Shown here in pieces: positions 25,296 to 36,478 of a DNA stretch of 64,000 nucleotides (within the stretch, counting starts at the first letter, position 1; every line of letters begins with the position of its first letter). The notes beneath the pieces were generated by a model. It had not been told where the DNA came from, ran no database searches, and saw only the letters and a program-made list of their open reading frames with translations. The DNA lies in assembly GCA_036674765.1 (NCBI GenBank), contig JARVKI010000057.1:212295-276294 (forward strand). The letters run 5' to 3'. The DNA comes from Seiridium cupressi (lineage: Eukaryota; Ascomycota; Sordariomycetes; Amphisphaeriales; Sporocadaceae). Both the position numbers and the translations under genes were made by a program.

Positions 25296-26090
25296 ACCGT
25301 TGGTGTAGATGATGGCGTGTAGACAACAAGCGGACTCGTCGGGTGTAATGAATGTTGTTACGAGGAACAACTCTAGTGATGGGAAATGAGGAGGATCCAG
25401 ATGAAGCCGAGAAAAGTCGATTGCGGAGGTGTGAAGACGGAGCTTATAAGAAGTTTCGGGTGTATAGCTTTGTCTTGACGAAAATGTGAGAGCATGAAGA
25501 GGAACAGAAGAGGATTTCAACTGGGAAAAGAGTAGGTATTTATAGTGATAGAATCACAATAGTGGATCTGTAGTAGTGAATTTTCAGCAGTAAAATTTGC
25601 AGCAGTAAGTTTGTGGTAATGGAATTACATTGAAGCTACACTTGGTATTCACAAAGTCACTGCTATCTCAGATTATATAACAAACAGCGCCCCCTATTCC
25701 GTTGCTAGGAGAGCAGGGCTCAGATATTGTGCAGAAATTACTAGCTCAGTGTTTAATGCCTTTTAGCCTATAGGAAATGTATCAGAGATTTCGCGACGGC
25801 GCCACTCACCCAGAAAAATGTCCATGACCACTAGAAGATAGAATCCGCCCTCACAGGAGGCAGTCTCGAGCCCATAGACAGAGATTCATAGTAAGTTAAA
25901 CTGACGCTTTTCCACAAAGAAGTGTAGGGGCCTGTTTGAGGGGACGGGTTTGCGGTCAACCGGCATCATGGACTTCCTGTCCGCCATGTACACCATGCCA
26001 TTGGTCCATGCTTCGCGGCTTTAGTCCCTACGAATTGAGCATCCATGTTACTACTATAACCAGTCATACAACCCTTCAGGGCGTGAACTA
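25296..26090. other. Promoter of the DUF7770-like gene and spacer
   Basis: Upstream of the DUF7770-like gene; A+T-rich with no supported gene. Together with 26239-27099 it forms a 1.8-kb spacer that holds the two inverted-repeat elements. Confidence 0.5.
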
Positions 26091-26238
26091 TGTAGCCTTT
26101 TAGAGTGGGACTGCGCTAGCAGGGACTACCATGCGCCCTGATTGGTTGAAAGTCACGCGAGATACAAGTTTGCGGAAGGTTGTGTGCAAATTCGGGTGAG
26201 GACGTTGTATTGTAGGGGTCCCACTGTAGAAGGCTACA
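26091..26238. mobile_element. 148-bp MITE-like element with TIRs and TA target duplication
   Basis: Terminal inverted repeats of about 22 bp: the left end reads TGTAGCCTTTTAGAGTGGGA, and the reverse complement of the right end reads TGTAGCCTTCTACAGTGGGA, two mismatches in 20. The element is flanked by TA on both sides (26089-26090 and 26239-26240), the target duplication of Tc1/mariner-type insertion. It has no coding capacity. This is a non-autonomous element by structure; the mobilising family is inferred only from the TA flanks. Confidence 0.75.
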
Positions 26239-26284
26239 TACATTAAGTTCAGGCCCTGAGGGGATAACTAAAATCCTTGAATTA

Positions 26285-26545
26285 AGCTGTCAAATTCACA
26301 GCAAGCCGAGAGACAATATTATTCCCTCAAAGACCAAAGCAGGCGAAAAGAGTGGGACCTCTATAATACATCGCCCTTACCAGATTTTGCATACGTAGTA
26401 CAGCCTTGTTCGGACTTGTATTTCACGTAACCTTAACCCAATCAGAGCTTATGATAACCTCTGCTAGCTAGTCCCACTTTTTTTCGCTTGCTTTGGTCTT
26501 TAAGGGGATAATAAAATTGAAATAGCCGCGAAATTTTGACTGAGG
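26285..26545. repeat. Foldback / MITE-like long inverted repeat
   Basis: Arms of roughly 70 bp around a ~110-bp centre. The strongest block is CAAAGACCAAAGC at 26328-26340, continuing through AGGCGAAAAGAGTGGGAC. It is matched in reverse complement by 26472-26505 (GTCCCACTTTTTTTCGCTTG then CTTTGGTCTTTAAGG). Similarity continues outward with gaps (GTCAAATT against GTCAAAATTT). Boundaries are approximate and no clean target duplication is visible. The inner GTGGGACTAGCTAGCAG resembles the start of the 148-bp element nearby (GTGGGACTGCGCTAGCAG), suggesting related families. Confidence 0.7.
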
Positions 26546-27099
26546 CGATGACCCCTAATCTACTTTAAATGATCTCTTTCATTTGCTATCAATCATAATT
26601 TTGCAAGATCATGGTTCAGATGGCGTCATTGCAGTTTGTCATATGAAGTTTGGTCAAATGAAGGAAGGCGTTAAAGCTTTGCATTCTGCACATGATTGAC
26701 GTCCCAATAGTTTCCATATTTGTCACGATATTAGCCACATCCGCTCTGCGATAGATGTGCCTTTCTCTAGTCCCTGGTATCTACAGAATTTTCGTTTCAA
26801 AAACTTTGATTTAAAAAAGGAAATAAAAACGGATTGAAAATCCTGTGAGGGCTGGTGTACAGTCGTGTTACGACAGTAGCTAAAGAAAGGTAACCTACCT
26901 AATCTACTCCGTAATGGTGGACAAGTGCGGGGTTCCGTCACTATCGCGTAACACGAGCGAAACCCAAATGCCCAATTCCGCTCCACGACAAAGACGTTAT
27001 AAAACATTCATTTAAGAATCCGGAATCAAGACCTGAGGTATTTGGATGCCGTTCTAAATCATCTCAGCAGCGAGAGAAAGTACGTAGCAACAGGGTTCG

Positions 27100-27751
27100 A
27101 TGCCGGGCTCCTCCTTGTGGCTGGTTCCGCCGCCCGACCATCCTTCACACGACACCCTCTCCAGGCTCATCGCCGAAATCTTGCCCGCCAAGTTTCCGTC
27201 GGAAGTCGGGCCTCCGTTCAGCCCGCATATGACATTGACGTCAAACATTGATCCAAAGGTCTACGGCGAAAACCCGCAACAATGGCTCGATGCTATTCCA
27301 TGGCCCTCTAGTGGCCAGGTCAAGGTGCGATTCGATGCTGTCAAAACCGAAGATGTATTCTTCCGTCGTGGCTATATCAAGGCCGAGTACAATGGTGTCA
27401 AAGACATTGCTGCGCTAGCGCGGGCCCGTGGAGTGGAGGGCGAGGACGAGGTTGGACCCAAGACAGAGGAGTGGCTTAAGTGGTGGACTGCTGCATTTGG
27501 GCCCCATGTCAGCTTGATATAGTGAGTTATCCTCCTGCAACCATCTCTACAGGACCTCGAGAGTGTGGACTCACATTTGTATTAGCGGGAGCGATCTGGT
27601 CGATGAGTCGACCCTGAAGGAGATCTCGAATGTTGTAGAAGAAGCTGGCGTCCATCTCGGGGGCGGAGGCTGGGATGGTGGAGTTGTATGGCTTGTCCCA
27701 ACAGACAGGCCGATTGCTGAATGGAAGCCTATAGCCACGAAGACGCTATAA
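27100..27751 (+). CDS. CPD1: 2',3'-cyclic-nucleotide 3'-phosphodiesterase (Cpd1-like)
   Basis: Small 2H-family cyclic phosphodiesterase, 195 aa, which opens ADP-ribose 1'',2''-cyclic phosphate, the by-product of tRNA splicing; assignment is to the fungal/plant CPDase type. Exons are 27100-27521 and 27586-27751. The 64-nt intron (GTGAGT..TTAG) splits a Tyr codon and joins HVSLIY to GSDLVDESTLKEI. Both HxT/S catalytic motifs are present: SPHMTLTS near residue 45 and GPHVSLIY near residue 138. The opening MPGSSLWLVPPPDHP and closing GGWDGGVVWLVPTDRPIAEW are typical beta-strand segments. It is probably cytosolic, with no signal peptide. It converges with the UPF0303-like gene 175 bases downstream. 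Confidence 0.9.
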
Positions 27752-27926
27752 TCCATGACAACTAAGGTACAATCATGACATTCTTCCATAGCTACGCTAA
27801 CATACAGAGGCAATCATGATGTCTTAAGCTTGACTGTTTCATTGGTACAGGCGTGTCTAGTCCCTCGTTGTATTTTATACAAAAAGAAAATCCCCAAAAA
27901 ACTCAATCTTACAGTTCTTTCTGGCA

Positions 27927-28750
27927 TTATTCCCAGTTTTTCTTGATGACATCGACAATAACTCCGTGATCTTCGTGCTGTTTGAGTCCAGATACTACCA
28001 CAACTGCAACAATACCCTCGACACCCTTGACTCTAATCGGCACGGCTCCGCCATGAATGGCATAGTTGCTGGCCTGCTCCTGGCTCATGCCGAATTTGGC
28101 TCTGAACGCCTCTTCGTCTGCATTATACTTGCAATGCAGTAACCAAGTGCTCCTGTGATAGAAAGAGAATATTAGCTACCACCTTTCTTTATGAGCAAAG
28201 CGAAGATTCTCGTGGATGCCCATGTACGAAATTTGGCTCGAAGCTTCGAAAAGCCAAAATCAAGAGTCGGAATTTCCGAATCCTAGCATACTGGAAAGAA
28301 ATTTGAAGTTCTATAGGTTTATTGTACTTACGATCCCCATCTCAGCACACTAGCACGCTTCCTCTGAACCCAAATTTCATTATCGGGCGCTGTACCAGAG
28401 CCGACCGCAGTCTGAAAAAGGATCTGGCCGCTATTGGCGAGAGCAATTGAGACCAGGGTGGGCTTTTGCGAGGAGAACGGTAGAAGCCTAGCGTAGAGGA
28501 GGTGGCCTAGCTCCCACGCATCTTCTGTAGTAAAAGATTCGAAGGTGAATGAGTCGCAGGCTTCTTTGACTTCCTCGGCCTGTATTACCTCATCAGTTCC
28601 ATGTTATTTTTAAATGGTGGTAGAACTCACAGTCTCCGGAGGACTTGGAATCGGCGCCGGCTTCTCCGTCTTTGCCTGGACGGCCAATACGGCCTGGAGT
28701 CCGACCCCAGGCTTCTGGTCGCGGCGACGTAAGACTTGTTGCGATGCCAT
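27927..28750 (-). CDS. UPF0303 / HbpS-GlcG-like protein
   Basis: 197-aa protein of the UPF0303 family (haem-degrading/HbpS-GlcG fold, related to yeast YBR137W). Three exons, 28750-28631, 28579-28332 and 28152-27927; introns of 51 nt (GTGAGT..ATACAG) and 179 nt (GTAAGT..TCACAG) restore a continuous frame. Family landmarks are DAWELGHLLYARLLP, the strand PTLVSIALANSGQILFQTAVG, APDNEIWVQRKRASVLRWGSS, then HGGAVPIRVKGVEGIVAVVVVSGLKQHEDH and a final helix. The first ~40 residues (MASQQVLRRRDQKPG..) extend beyond the family core and are basic and Pro-rich; a targeting role is possible but unproved. No membrane helix. The biochemical role of fungal members is not settled. Confidence 0.88.
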
Positions 28751-31700
28751 GGTGGAAGAAATCCAAGAACACGATCCACTAGTATTATCCGTGTGTCGCT
28801 GTCGTGATATGTCCCAGCCGGAGGGGAAGATACGGGACGGTGACGGGCGAAGGGTTGGGGCTTCTCCGCACCCGGAGGCAGTTGAATACCCACTTTTGGG
28901 CCGATAATTTCCTTGGTCGGTATTTGGATACATCATGAGCACAGCGGGAAGACGGTATTCTGAAACCGTTGGGATCATTCTGTCTTACACCTTCTAATGG
29001 AAAGCGTTGACGTGTTTTGTCACCGAGAAACCCAAATAGTGCAAATCCAGGTATAGCTTTTCGCGATGTCCTCGCTTTGCTCAAAGCGATCACATGGCGG
29101 AAATGTTTGCCAGGAAGAAGAAGAAGAGGATGAAGAAAAATGAGACCATTAGTTTTGCCTGAGAGTATCATGATCGCACCCGGCAGCCGGGCGAATGACC
29201 CTTATGACATAGTAAGATCCTTGATGGTATCCTTGACCGAAATGACTGAGGGTATGTATACGATAACGCCCACCACTTACATATCAGACCGCTGTAGTCA
29301 TTGACAACTTATATCAATGATACCACCTATATTAATGAATATATTCAACCGTAGGCTGGTTTTTCTAGCTACTCGGCCATACCGACCTAAACCTAAATGC
29401 CGACTACACATGGATAGAACCTCTTGATGTATGACCATGATGAGCACGATAAGCACGATAAGCACGATAAGCAGGATAGGCACGATAAGCAATGCCAGCG
29501 ACGTTGGACTTCTACTTGGTTATGTAGCCACGCCTCGGATGAGTCTAAGTCTTGGCATTGAACTTCCCCTAATGTCTTGCCTGAGGTGCATGCAACCACG
29601 TATGAACGTATTCTTCCTATAGGAAACTGTAGTCATCATCTCATTTGGCGGACGAAGACTGTCATCCCACCAGAGGCGGATATCATTGTCAGCATGAATC
29701 ATAATACAGCAATTGTTGAGTATCCTAGCAGTGACGAAGCACGTCCCCTATCGTGCTGGTTTATGTGTAGATAGTAGAATCTGTATGATGTACACTTGTA
29801 ACGCAGTTAAGTTTGACTTTTGCGTCGTGGAACTTGACGATGTGAGATATCCGCCACTGTCTAGCACTAACCAGAAGATGAAGCCAGACTGGTATCTGCG
29901 TGAACGGCGGGACTGCAGTTTTCAGGCTCGCCTTGGGAAGTTTAAAGTTTTCAACACCATGGAAGACCGTCTTTGATATCAAGTCTCCTCACTGGTATGC
30001 CGTCATGTTTCAGGCAGGCCATTTGTTTGTAAAGGAGGCGAAAGAGGCTGAAAGAGATAGGTATCGTTCTCTCTTTGGAGCTTGTGATGAGCCTGCACAA
30101 ATAACTTGAGCCTAGCCAAGCGACCACCGAGGTTACTCGGGCCTGTCGGAAACACTGATCAACGTGTTCGCAACGATTGACCTGATCTGTCAATAATGTT
30201 GAGATGAGGCCATTCAATGACGACAGCCTTACAGTTGCTTCAGGCAGGAACCAAGCTTTGTTCCATTGAGCCGGCTGCTCGATGAAATGACCACTGTCTT
30301 TGGAGTCTGGACATCTCGTTAGGTGAAGGTTTCCGGATTTTTCCATGGGTAGCTGAAGCCCCCTGTCAGCAAACATCGGTGAAGTGGACCGTAAACCAAA
30401 GTCGAACGCGGTGGTGATCGGCATTGGAAGATTTCAAACCTGGTCCTGTGCTCAGACTCATTAGACTCAGACCCCAGACCCTTGAGCTGTTGAACGGTGG
30501 GTCCAGGGACCCGGAAACCAGGATCTGGCTTTGAGGAACTGCCAATGCCCCGGCTCAAAATGCTCACGTTGGTGGTTCGATGGGTCACGGATTCGGCCTT
30601 GAGTTCAATAACAGAAGGGACGGTGGCCAACTATTGACAAGTCTGAACATCCCGATTTACCTTACTCAAGCTCTCCTTGTTCTCGGGCATGATGCATCAA
30701 GCATCAGCAGCTCGTCAAGTCGCCCAAACCGTTGCTTTGACGGATTGCGCGACAAGCGGCTGGCGGAACCAAAGGTCACGCCAGGGATGCGCAGTTACCA
30801 GGATCTGACCGTTGAGATGATAATCGTCGCTGCAAAGGGGCCGGCCTTGTCATTTTTTGCTCCCAGTGATTAGGTTTGTTTTGGAAGCACACACACCAGA
30901 CACACAGGCGTTGCTTTGCACGTAGCAACATAGAAGGCAGATCTGATTGAACCCGCTTGACACAATTTCAGAATCTTGTCGAGCAAGCGGACTTGTGAAT
31001 GGTAGCAACGAGGCGTCGTGGGCACTACATTACCCGAGGCTAAGATACACTGCCGATAACGCTACGGCCAGTAAATCCTTTAGGCGGCTCACTACTGGCG
31101 GGTATGTACACTAGGAGCAGCTGACAGCTGTGTAGTTAGGCCCCAATAGTGATCCGATAGCCCTACATAGTACCGTGAAATCCCCTGGAGCTCAAGTGAG
31201 TGGGACATAACCGAGTCCAGACCCCCACGCGCAGTCGACTGACCTAACGGAGTTTACATTGCTCAGTCTATTTTGCCCACGAACCATGATCTATGCGATT
31301 GGGGACGGTGACGGGCGTTTCCCTTTTCGCACGATGGCGTGCTTGATGGTATTCGAGGCAATGTTAGTCGCACAGACGGTTCGCAACAACACGCATGGAC
31401 TTCTATTACCCTTATCAAACCGTGCAGATGCAGGCAAGGCTCCAGTTGGACTGCTGAGATTGATATGGTTCTACCACCAGCGCGCGTTCCGCAGCCTGAC
31501 CTTGTCTGTCTTTTCGGGAACGAGTCACTGCACCTATGAAGAAACGCCTTCGTGGAAAGTCAAATTACGGATTGTGGCACCTATCAGAAGGATGCTTGGT
31601 CTGCAATCGCGATTGAAATTCCATCTCCCCTAAAGCCTCATTGCGAGCCATGAGCAGATGGAGATCGCCAATTCCATGTTTGATAATCGACGTTGGATGA

Positions 31701-32336
31701 AGCCTGACATCATAGTGGTTACGTCTCGTCTTGTCCGTACCGAGCCAAACCGTGGTTCTAATGGATCGCCCCGTAACTAGAGCTTTTCCGTCGTTCTGGT
31801 GCATCTCGTGGCAACCCTCGACTCGGAGCGTCCTCAGCGCTGTGCTCACAGTGGAGCGGTATACTCTTCGTCCAATCGACAACCACGGTTATTAGCAAAC
31901 ATTAGTACTACACAAGTTCCCTAAAGCCGCTGTCACTCTGTCAGTGCCGGGGAGTTGCAGCGCTAGCGTTAAGCTTCTGCTGCTGGCAGACTGACAGCAG
32001 GGGCGCCGTATTGCGATCAGCGGCTCGTAGTGCCGTATGCGGGGAGATGAAGGCCCCACGATGCAGGAACATTTCCCGACTTGGCAATGGTTTCGATGAC
32101 AGGCCAGGGTCAACCGCATTGTACGATGGAGCTGGTATCCACGTCGTATCCCTACCAGCATGGATATTCTGACTGTATCGAACGTACTCCAAGCGTTGGC
32201 GGGCAGTCGGCATCGGAGTCAAATGTCCATCACCATAGAGAACCTGGCCACTGTGACGAAATGGGAACCCCCAAAGAATTTGATGCAGCACAAGGATCTA
32301 TCAATGGGTCTCGATCGGTATAGGGGAACCGAGTCC
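28751..32336. other. 3.6-kb gene desert
   Basis: No frame here shows a family motif or a convincing splice partner. The longest (29951-30424 minus, 31259-31633 plus, 30319-30630 minus) look random. The stretch contains the 9-bp tandem repeat at 29443-29487. Confidence 0.5.
29443..29487. repeat. 9-bp tandem repeat, 5 copies
   Basis: Five units of AGCACGATA: three exact copies, then AGCAGGATA and GGCACGATA, each with one change. It lies in non-coding sequence. On the minus strand it would read as repeated Leu-Ser-Cys, but no gene supports that. Confidence 0.9.
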
Positions 32337-32343
32337 ATATATA
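32337..32343 (+). promoter_or_regulatory. Putative TATA box of the secreted-protein gene
   Basis: CATATATA about 155 bases before ATG 32496. The leader between them is rich in C and T (CTTCTTAGATC.., CACTCAGTCACTCC), as in strongly expressed filamentous-fungus genes. Confidence 0.5.
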
Positions 32344-32495
32344 CCGTGGGCGACCAGCTTCCTACCGTCGAGTCTCTTCTTAGATCTTCATCGCAGTCTC
32401 AAGCCAATTCGCTCACTCAGTCACTCCTTTACCAACAATCACTACTTCAACTTAGTCATTCTTTAATTCCTAATTCTAAATCTTCAACCGCCACA

Positions 32496-33160
32496 ATGCA
32501 GTTCTTCAAGTACGCTCTTGCCGCCGTCTCCATTGGCTCTGCCGTTGCCGCCCCGGCTCCCGTCATGCAGGCCCGCGACACCACTGTCGTCAGCACTGTC
32601 TACAGCACCGTCAGCAGTGTCAAGTCTCTCGTTGAGGCCGAGCTCTCCAACATTGATTCCGTCCTGGACAACGTGGTCAGCGACGATGTTGTTCCTCTGG
32701 TCAACACAGCCCTTGGCAACATTGTCACCGAGGTCAACGGTCTCATCAGCGACATCGTTCCCCTCGTCACCGGTCTCGTCTTCCCTCTCGTCGATGGCGA
32801 GCTGGAGAACGTCCCTGACCTCTTGACTGAGGTGAAGGGTCTCGTCTCCGACATCGACTCCACTGTCAACAACCTCTTGGGTGCCGTCGTTGGTGGTATG
32901 TATTCGTTAGCCTATCATGTCTTCCGCTCCAAGGTAACTAACATTTACCAGATGTTCTCTCTGCTGTCAAGCCCGAGGTCAAGGCCGTCCTCGTCCTCGT
33001 CTCCCCTCTGCTCGCTCCCATCGCTACCCTTGCCCAGGGTGTTGTCAACACTGCTACCGGCCCCGTTGTCAGCGATGTCTCTGGTCTTATCACCGATATC
33101 GACAGCGTCGCCAACGGCATCGTCTCCCCCATTGGTGGTCTCCTTGTCAAGGTTGCCTAA
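32496..33160 (+). CDS. Small secreted Val/Leu-rich protein
   Basis: 202-aa protein with a clear signal peptide (MQFFKYALAAVSIGSAVAA) followed by APAPVMQARD, where an AR/D dibasic-like site may be trimmed. Exons are 32496-32895 and 32952-33160; the 56-nt intron (GTATGT, branch CTAAC, TTACCAG) splits an Asp codon and joins AVVGD to VLSAVKPEV. The mature chain is a run of amphipathic segments with V/L/I spaced by S/D/N/G: VSSVKSLVEAELSNIDSVLD, LVNTALGNIVTEVNGLISDI, LLTEVKGLVSDIDSTVNNLL and GLITDIDSVANGIVSPIGGL. These look like degenerate internal repeats. Cysteine is absent from the mature protein, unlike hydrophobins. I know no named family; a cell-wall or surface-active role is only inference. 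Codon use is strongly C-ending, indicating high expression. Confidence 0.85.
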
Positions 33161-34235
33161 ATTCAGTTCACACTGATATAACGAACTTGTCAATATTCTT
33201 GGATACCCCTTTATCTCATGGCGGAGTTTGGAAACGCGTTTTGGACTTCTGGGAATTGCATGCTCATGACTATATGCTCGGATCTTAGCGTTTAGTTTAA
33301 TTCAAGGCATAGAGCTATCTTGGGAAAACATCTCGTGGTTGCGTAGACATCCTGAACCTATCTCTAACCTAGACATCTGGACTTGACATGACCCTCTATC
33401 GGAATCATCACTGTCTTCCGAAAGCTTGACTATGACGCGAAACTTTTGGTATCTCTGAACCGTAAAATCGTAGGTGGACATTGGATTGTTATGTTCTTGA
33501 GTGGGGGATGACCAGCATTTACTAGTTATTGAGGCTGTAACATGGTCAGTTGGCATATATTATTCGGCAGAATGGTATTTGAAAAGTTGAAAACGGTTCT
33601 AATGCTCCCTGATGCGATCGCATCGCTGCAGGGGCCATGAATAGCTTCGGGGGACTCCCCTTGAACACGCTCTAATTTCGCTTGGTTGTGTAGTTCTTGC
33701 TGGTTGATTAGATGCTTGCACAAATGCTGCGCGAATTTACAACGATGATGAACCTGCCTGTCCTTTGTAAACAAGTTCCTTAGGATATTACAAGATTTAT
33801 TGGGAAGAAATATAATGTAACACGAATATACTGCGCTCCGCTTAATGCTCAATTTGAAAGCTCTTGGTTTGGCTTAGTATACCTATCCGATGTTATCCTA
33901 ACACAGACGCTTCAGCGAAAATCAAACCAATCATGGCCCTTACCTCAACATCCTCTTCCTTCTGGGTACCAAAGTTGTTTGCTGAAGGTAATTTATCTCT
34001 TGCAGGCGCTTTAGTCAACCTCGATCTCTTGTCTTCTGTCAACGCCGCCTGAACGTCTTCGCTTACCAGAACTTAAAGAAGGCAATCACATGCGCAACTT
34101 CTCTGATTCACCTCGAACCACATTTTGATTCAATACTGAGTGAAGTTGCACCTTTAAAATTGAAGATCTCTTCATATTTCAGGCTCAACTTCACTTTTTA
34201 CCAACACCTAGAACAATTCACGCCACATTACACAA
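33161..34235. other. Intergenic
   Basis: 3' flank of the secreted-protein gene and promoter of the F-box/ankyrin-like gene. The 108-codon minus frame at 33526-33852 shows no motif and is not called. Confidence 0.5.
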
Positions 34236-35892
34236 ATGATCAGCGCCATGGACTCCTTCCAACTTCCCCAGACGCGACCTAAGCTCACAGCCCTGGAGTC
34301 TGTACTTCTTTCGAAACCCATGAAGAGGTCTTTCCAGAGTTTGGAAGAGCATATACACGAAAGTACAACATATGATGTGCAAAATTCTCCCTGGCGGCCG
34401 ATGAAACGTCCGCGCCAAAGTCAAGGATCTCGTCCCAAATCACCAGTTGCATCGGCAAGGCAGTTGCGAATTGAACCTATGCTGGTTCGTGTTGCTAAGC
34501 TTTTTTTTCACGAACCCAAGGATGTGTTTCACCTCGCCTGTACCTGCAGAAACCTATGGGGGTGGCTGAAACTTGAGATCTATCGCACCGACGTATTGAA
34601 TGCGGAAGAGCAAGAACGCCAAATTATCTACAATAACAAGGCCCTCAAAAATTCGATGTCTTCCGCCAGGCTAGATGCTTTGATGGCCAACTCCCTACAG
34701 AGCTTCCCGGAAGCTGCCACTCGACTGCAACTCTTCAATTTGCGCCCGAACATTCAGAGCAGAAGGACCTTGTTACATTATGCTGCCGCCAAGGGCAACG
34801 CGGATATAGCAACGAGGGCTGTTGCTGCCAGTGCCAGATTCTGGCCGGGATATCTTGATGTCAAGGCTCAAAATTGCGTTCCGTTGATGCTTGCATTGAT
34901 CCGCTCCCAAGACGAGATCGTCGAGCTCCTGGTTAAAGCAGGTAAGAACCCGAGATCATTTCCTATCATCCATGGCCTGTTCGAGGACTCATCATTTCCT
35001 AATTGCGCAATTTTGGTTTCTGAACTTGAGCTCAAATCAGCAACAATGTCCACAGCGTGCCCGAAGACGAGATAGCTAACTCCAAGGATTGAAAGGATGT
35101 TTTGTGGACGCATGGCACGACGAGCCTAAGAATGCCAAAAAGCTTGGGCGTGGGGGATGTGAGTTCATCAAGGGCATCGACGTCCAACGTGACTTTTACA
35201 AGAAGACCGGCCTCCTTTACTCACCCCTAAGTTATTCGATTGCCCTACGTCGCCGAGAACAAGCACTTTTTCTTGCAAAATTTACGAGAGATGGTGGCCT
35301 CTCACCAAAAGTGAACAATAAGACGCACATTTCGCCGCTGCATCTCGCTGCATTTGGGGGCATGGCAGGCGTCGTAAGAGCTCTGCTGGAGCGAGGTTAT
35401 GATAAGTCCACACCTTTGTCAGCATTTCGGAATGCGACACCTTTGGACATGGCAGCTGTAGGGGTTGACAGAAACCAGGATGTCATGCAGATGCTCACTG
35501 ACGGTGGATCACAGTATTCGAGCTCAGCCGAACCGTGGATGAGGGCACTTATCCACCATGCTCCGCATAATGCCATCTTTCTCCTGCAGCGCCAGGCTTC
35601 GCAGCAGAAGCTTTCGAGCCTGACTCGCGAAGTTCAATATTGCCTCGACTCTGATGAACTCCTACCGGCACTGGAATGGATAGTCGAGAACGATGACTCT
35701 CCCACAATTCGACAGTATATTCACGATACCTGTCACGAGATGATGAGAGCCAAGCGTGGTGTTCCGTCAGCGACATTGAATTATCTTCGCGGCAAGGAAA
35801 TCATGGAGCCGATCAGAAATGTGCCCAAACATCCTCCAATACCGGCCCAGATGGGACCATCGTCAGAGGATTCTATGGTGCTGGATGATTAA
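34236..35892 (+). CDS. F-box-like / ankyrin-repeat protein
   Basis: 500-aa protein in two exons, 34236-34941 and 35096-35892; the 154-nt intron (donor GTAAGA, branch GCTAAC, acceptor AAAG) splits a Gly codon and joins ELLVKAG to CFVDAWHDEP. The N-terminal third is basic and Ser-rich with KPMKRSFQSLEEH and RPMKRPRQSQ, possibly nuclear signals. An F-box-like segment follows (RVAKLFFHEPKDVFHLACTC then RNLWGWLKLEIYRTDVL). Ankyrin-type helices come next: RRTLLHYAAAKGNADIATRA, VPLMLALIRSQDEIVELLVK, ISPLHLAAFGGMAGVVRALL, and TPLDMAAVGVDRNQDVMQML. Such proteins usually act as substrate adaptors for SCF ubiquitin ligases; the F-box call is tentative. An alternative start is ATG 34248, with a better context. 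Partner unknown. Confidence 0.82.
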
Positions 35893-36392
35893 AACGTAAT
35901 ATTCATGAGACAGCAACATATTACGATGGTTGGGGGTGGGAAATCGAGGTCATTCTTGTACTTGATTCGGAGGACAGTAGATAAGGTCCTGGTGACTGCG
36001 CAATTTGCGTGTCATAGATCGAAGTCAGATATCCTTTTTCATGATAAAGCAACCCATTTTAGAAAGTCTCTATGTCTTACGAGGCCATGCATACACATCT
36101 AGGGCATGCACCGTGGCTCTTTGGCCCTAAACACTGCCTAAAGAGTTTGGGTAATGATATTCCCGACCTTCAACTTGTGGAAAGACTTCAGGGCCACGGT
36201 AACCCCCGCCAAAGCACGATTGCAATGACTATGCCGTACCTGGAGCCGCTCCACCCCCGATGGAGCTTCGGAGGAGAGTGGGCCACTCAATGCTTATGTT
36301 CCCTGCCGATACATGTGCACCCCCCGGGAATTCCGAGCGATAAACGACGCGTCACTTGAGAATGCCGAGAGGTATTTGAGCACTCGCGTGCG
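35893..36392. other. Intergenic
   Basis: About 500 bases between the ankyrin-like gene and the TATA box of the carboxylesterase gene. I see nothing else in it. Confidence 0.5.
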
Positions 36393-36398
36393 TATAAA
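36393..36398 (+). promoter_or_regulatory. TATA box of the carboxylesterase gene
   Basis: TATAAA in the context GCGTATAAAATC, about 80 bases upstream of ATG 36479. Confidence 0.6.
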
Positions 36399-36478
36399 AT
36401 CTCGGACCGGTGCATTATTGAAGGCAATAGTCTTCACAATCCTAAGTGGTTGACCGGCGCAGGTCAACTCTGATAAAA

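Noticed and set aside
27080..27110. GGTTCGATGCC string resembling a tRNA B box
   Set aside because: No A box at proper spacing and no cloverleaf pairing; it overlaps the start of the phosphodiesterase gene.
30319..30630. 103-codon minus frame
   Set aside because: No recognisable domain and no partner exons.
31259..31633. 124-codon plus frame
   Set aside because: No motif, no splice partner, and composition of random sequence.
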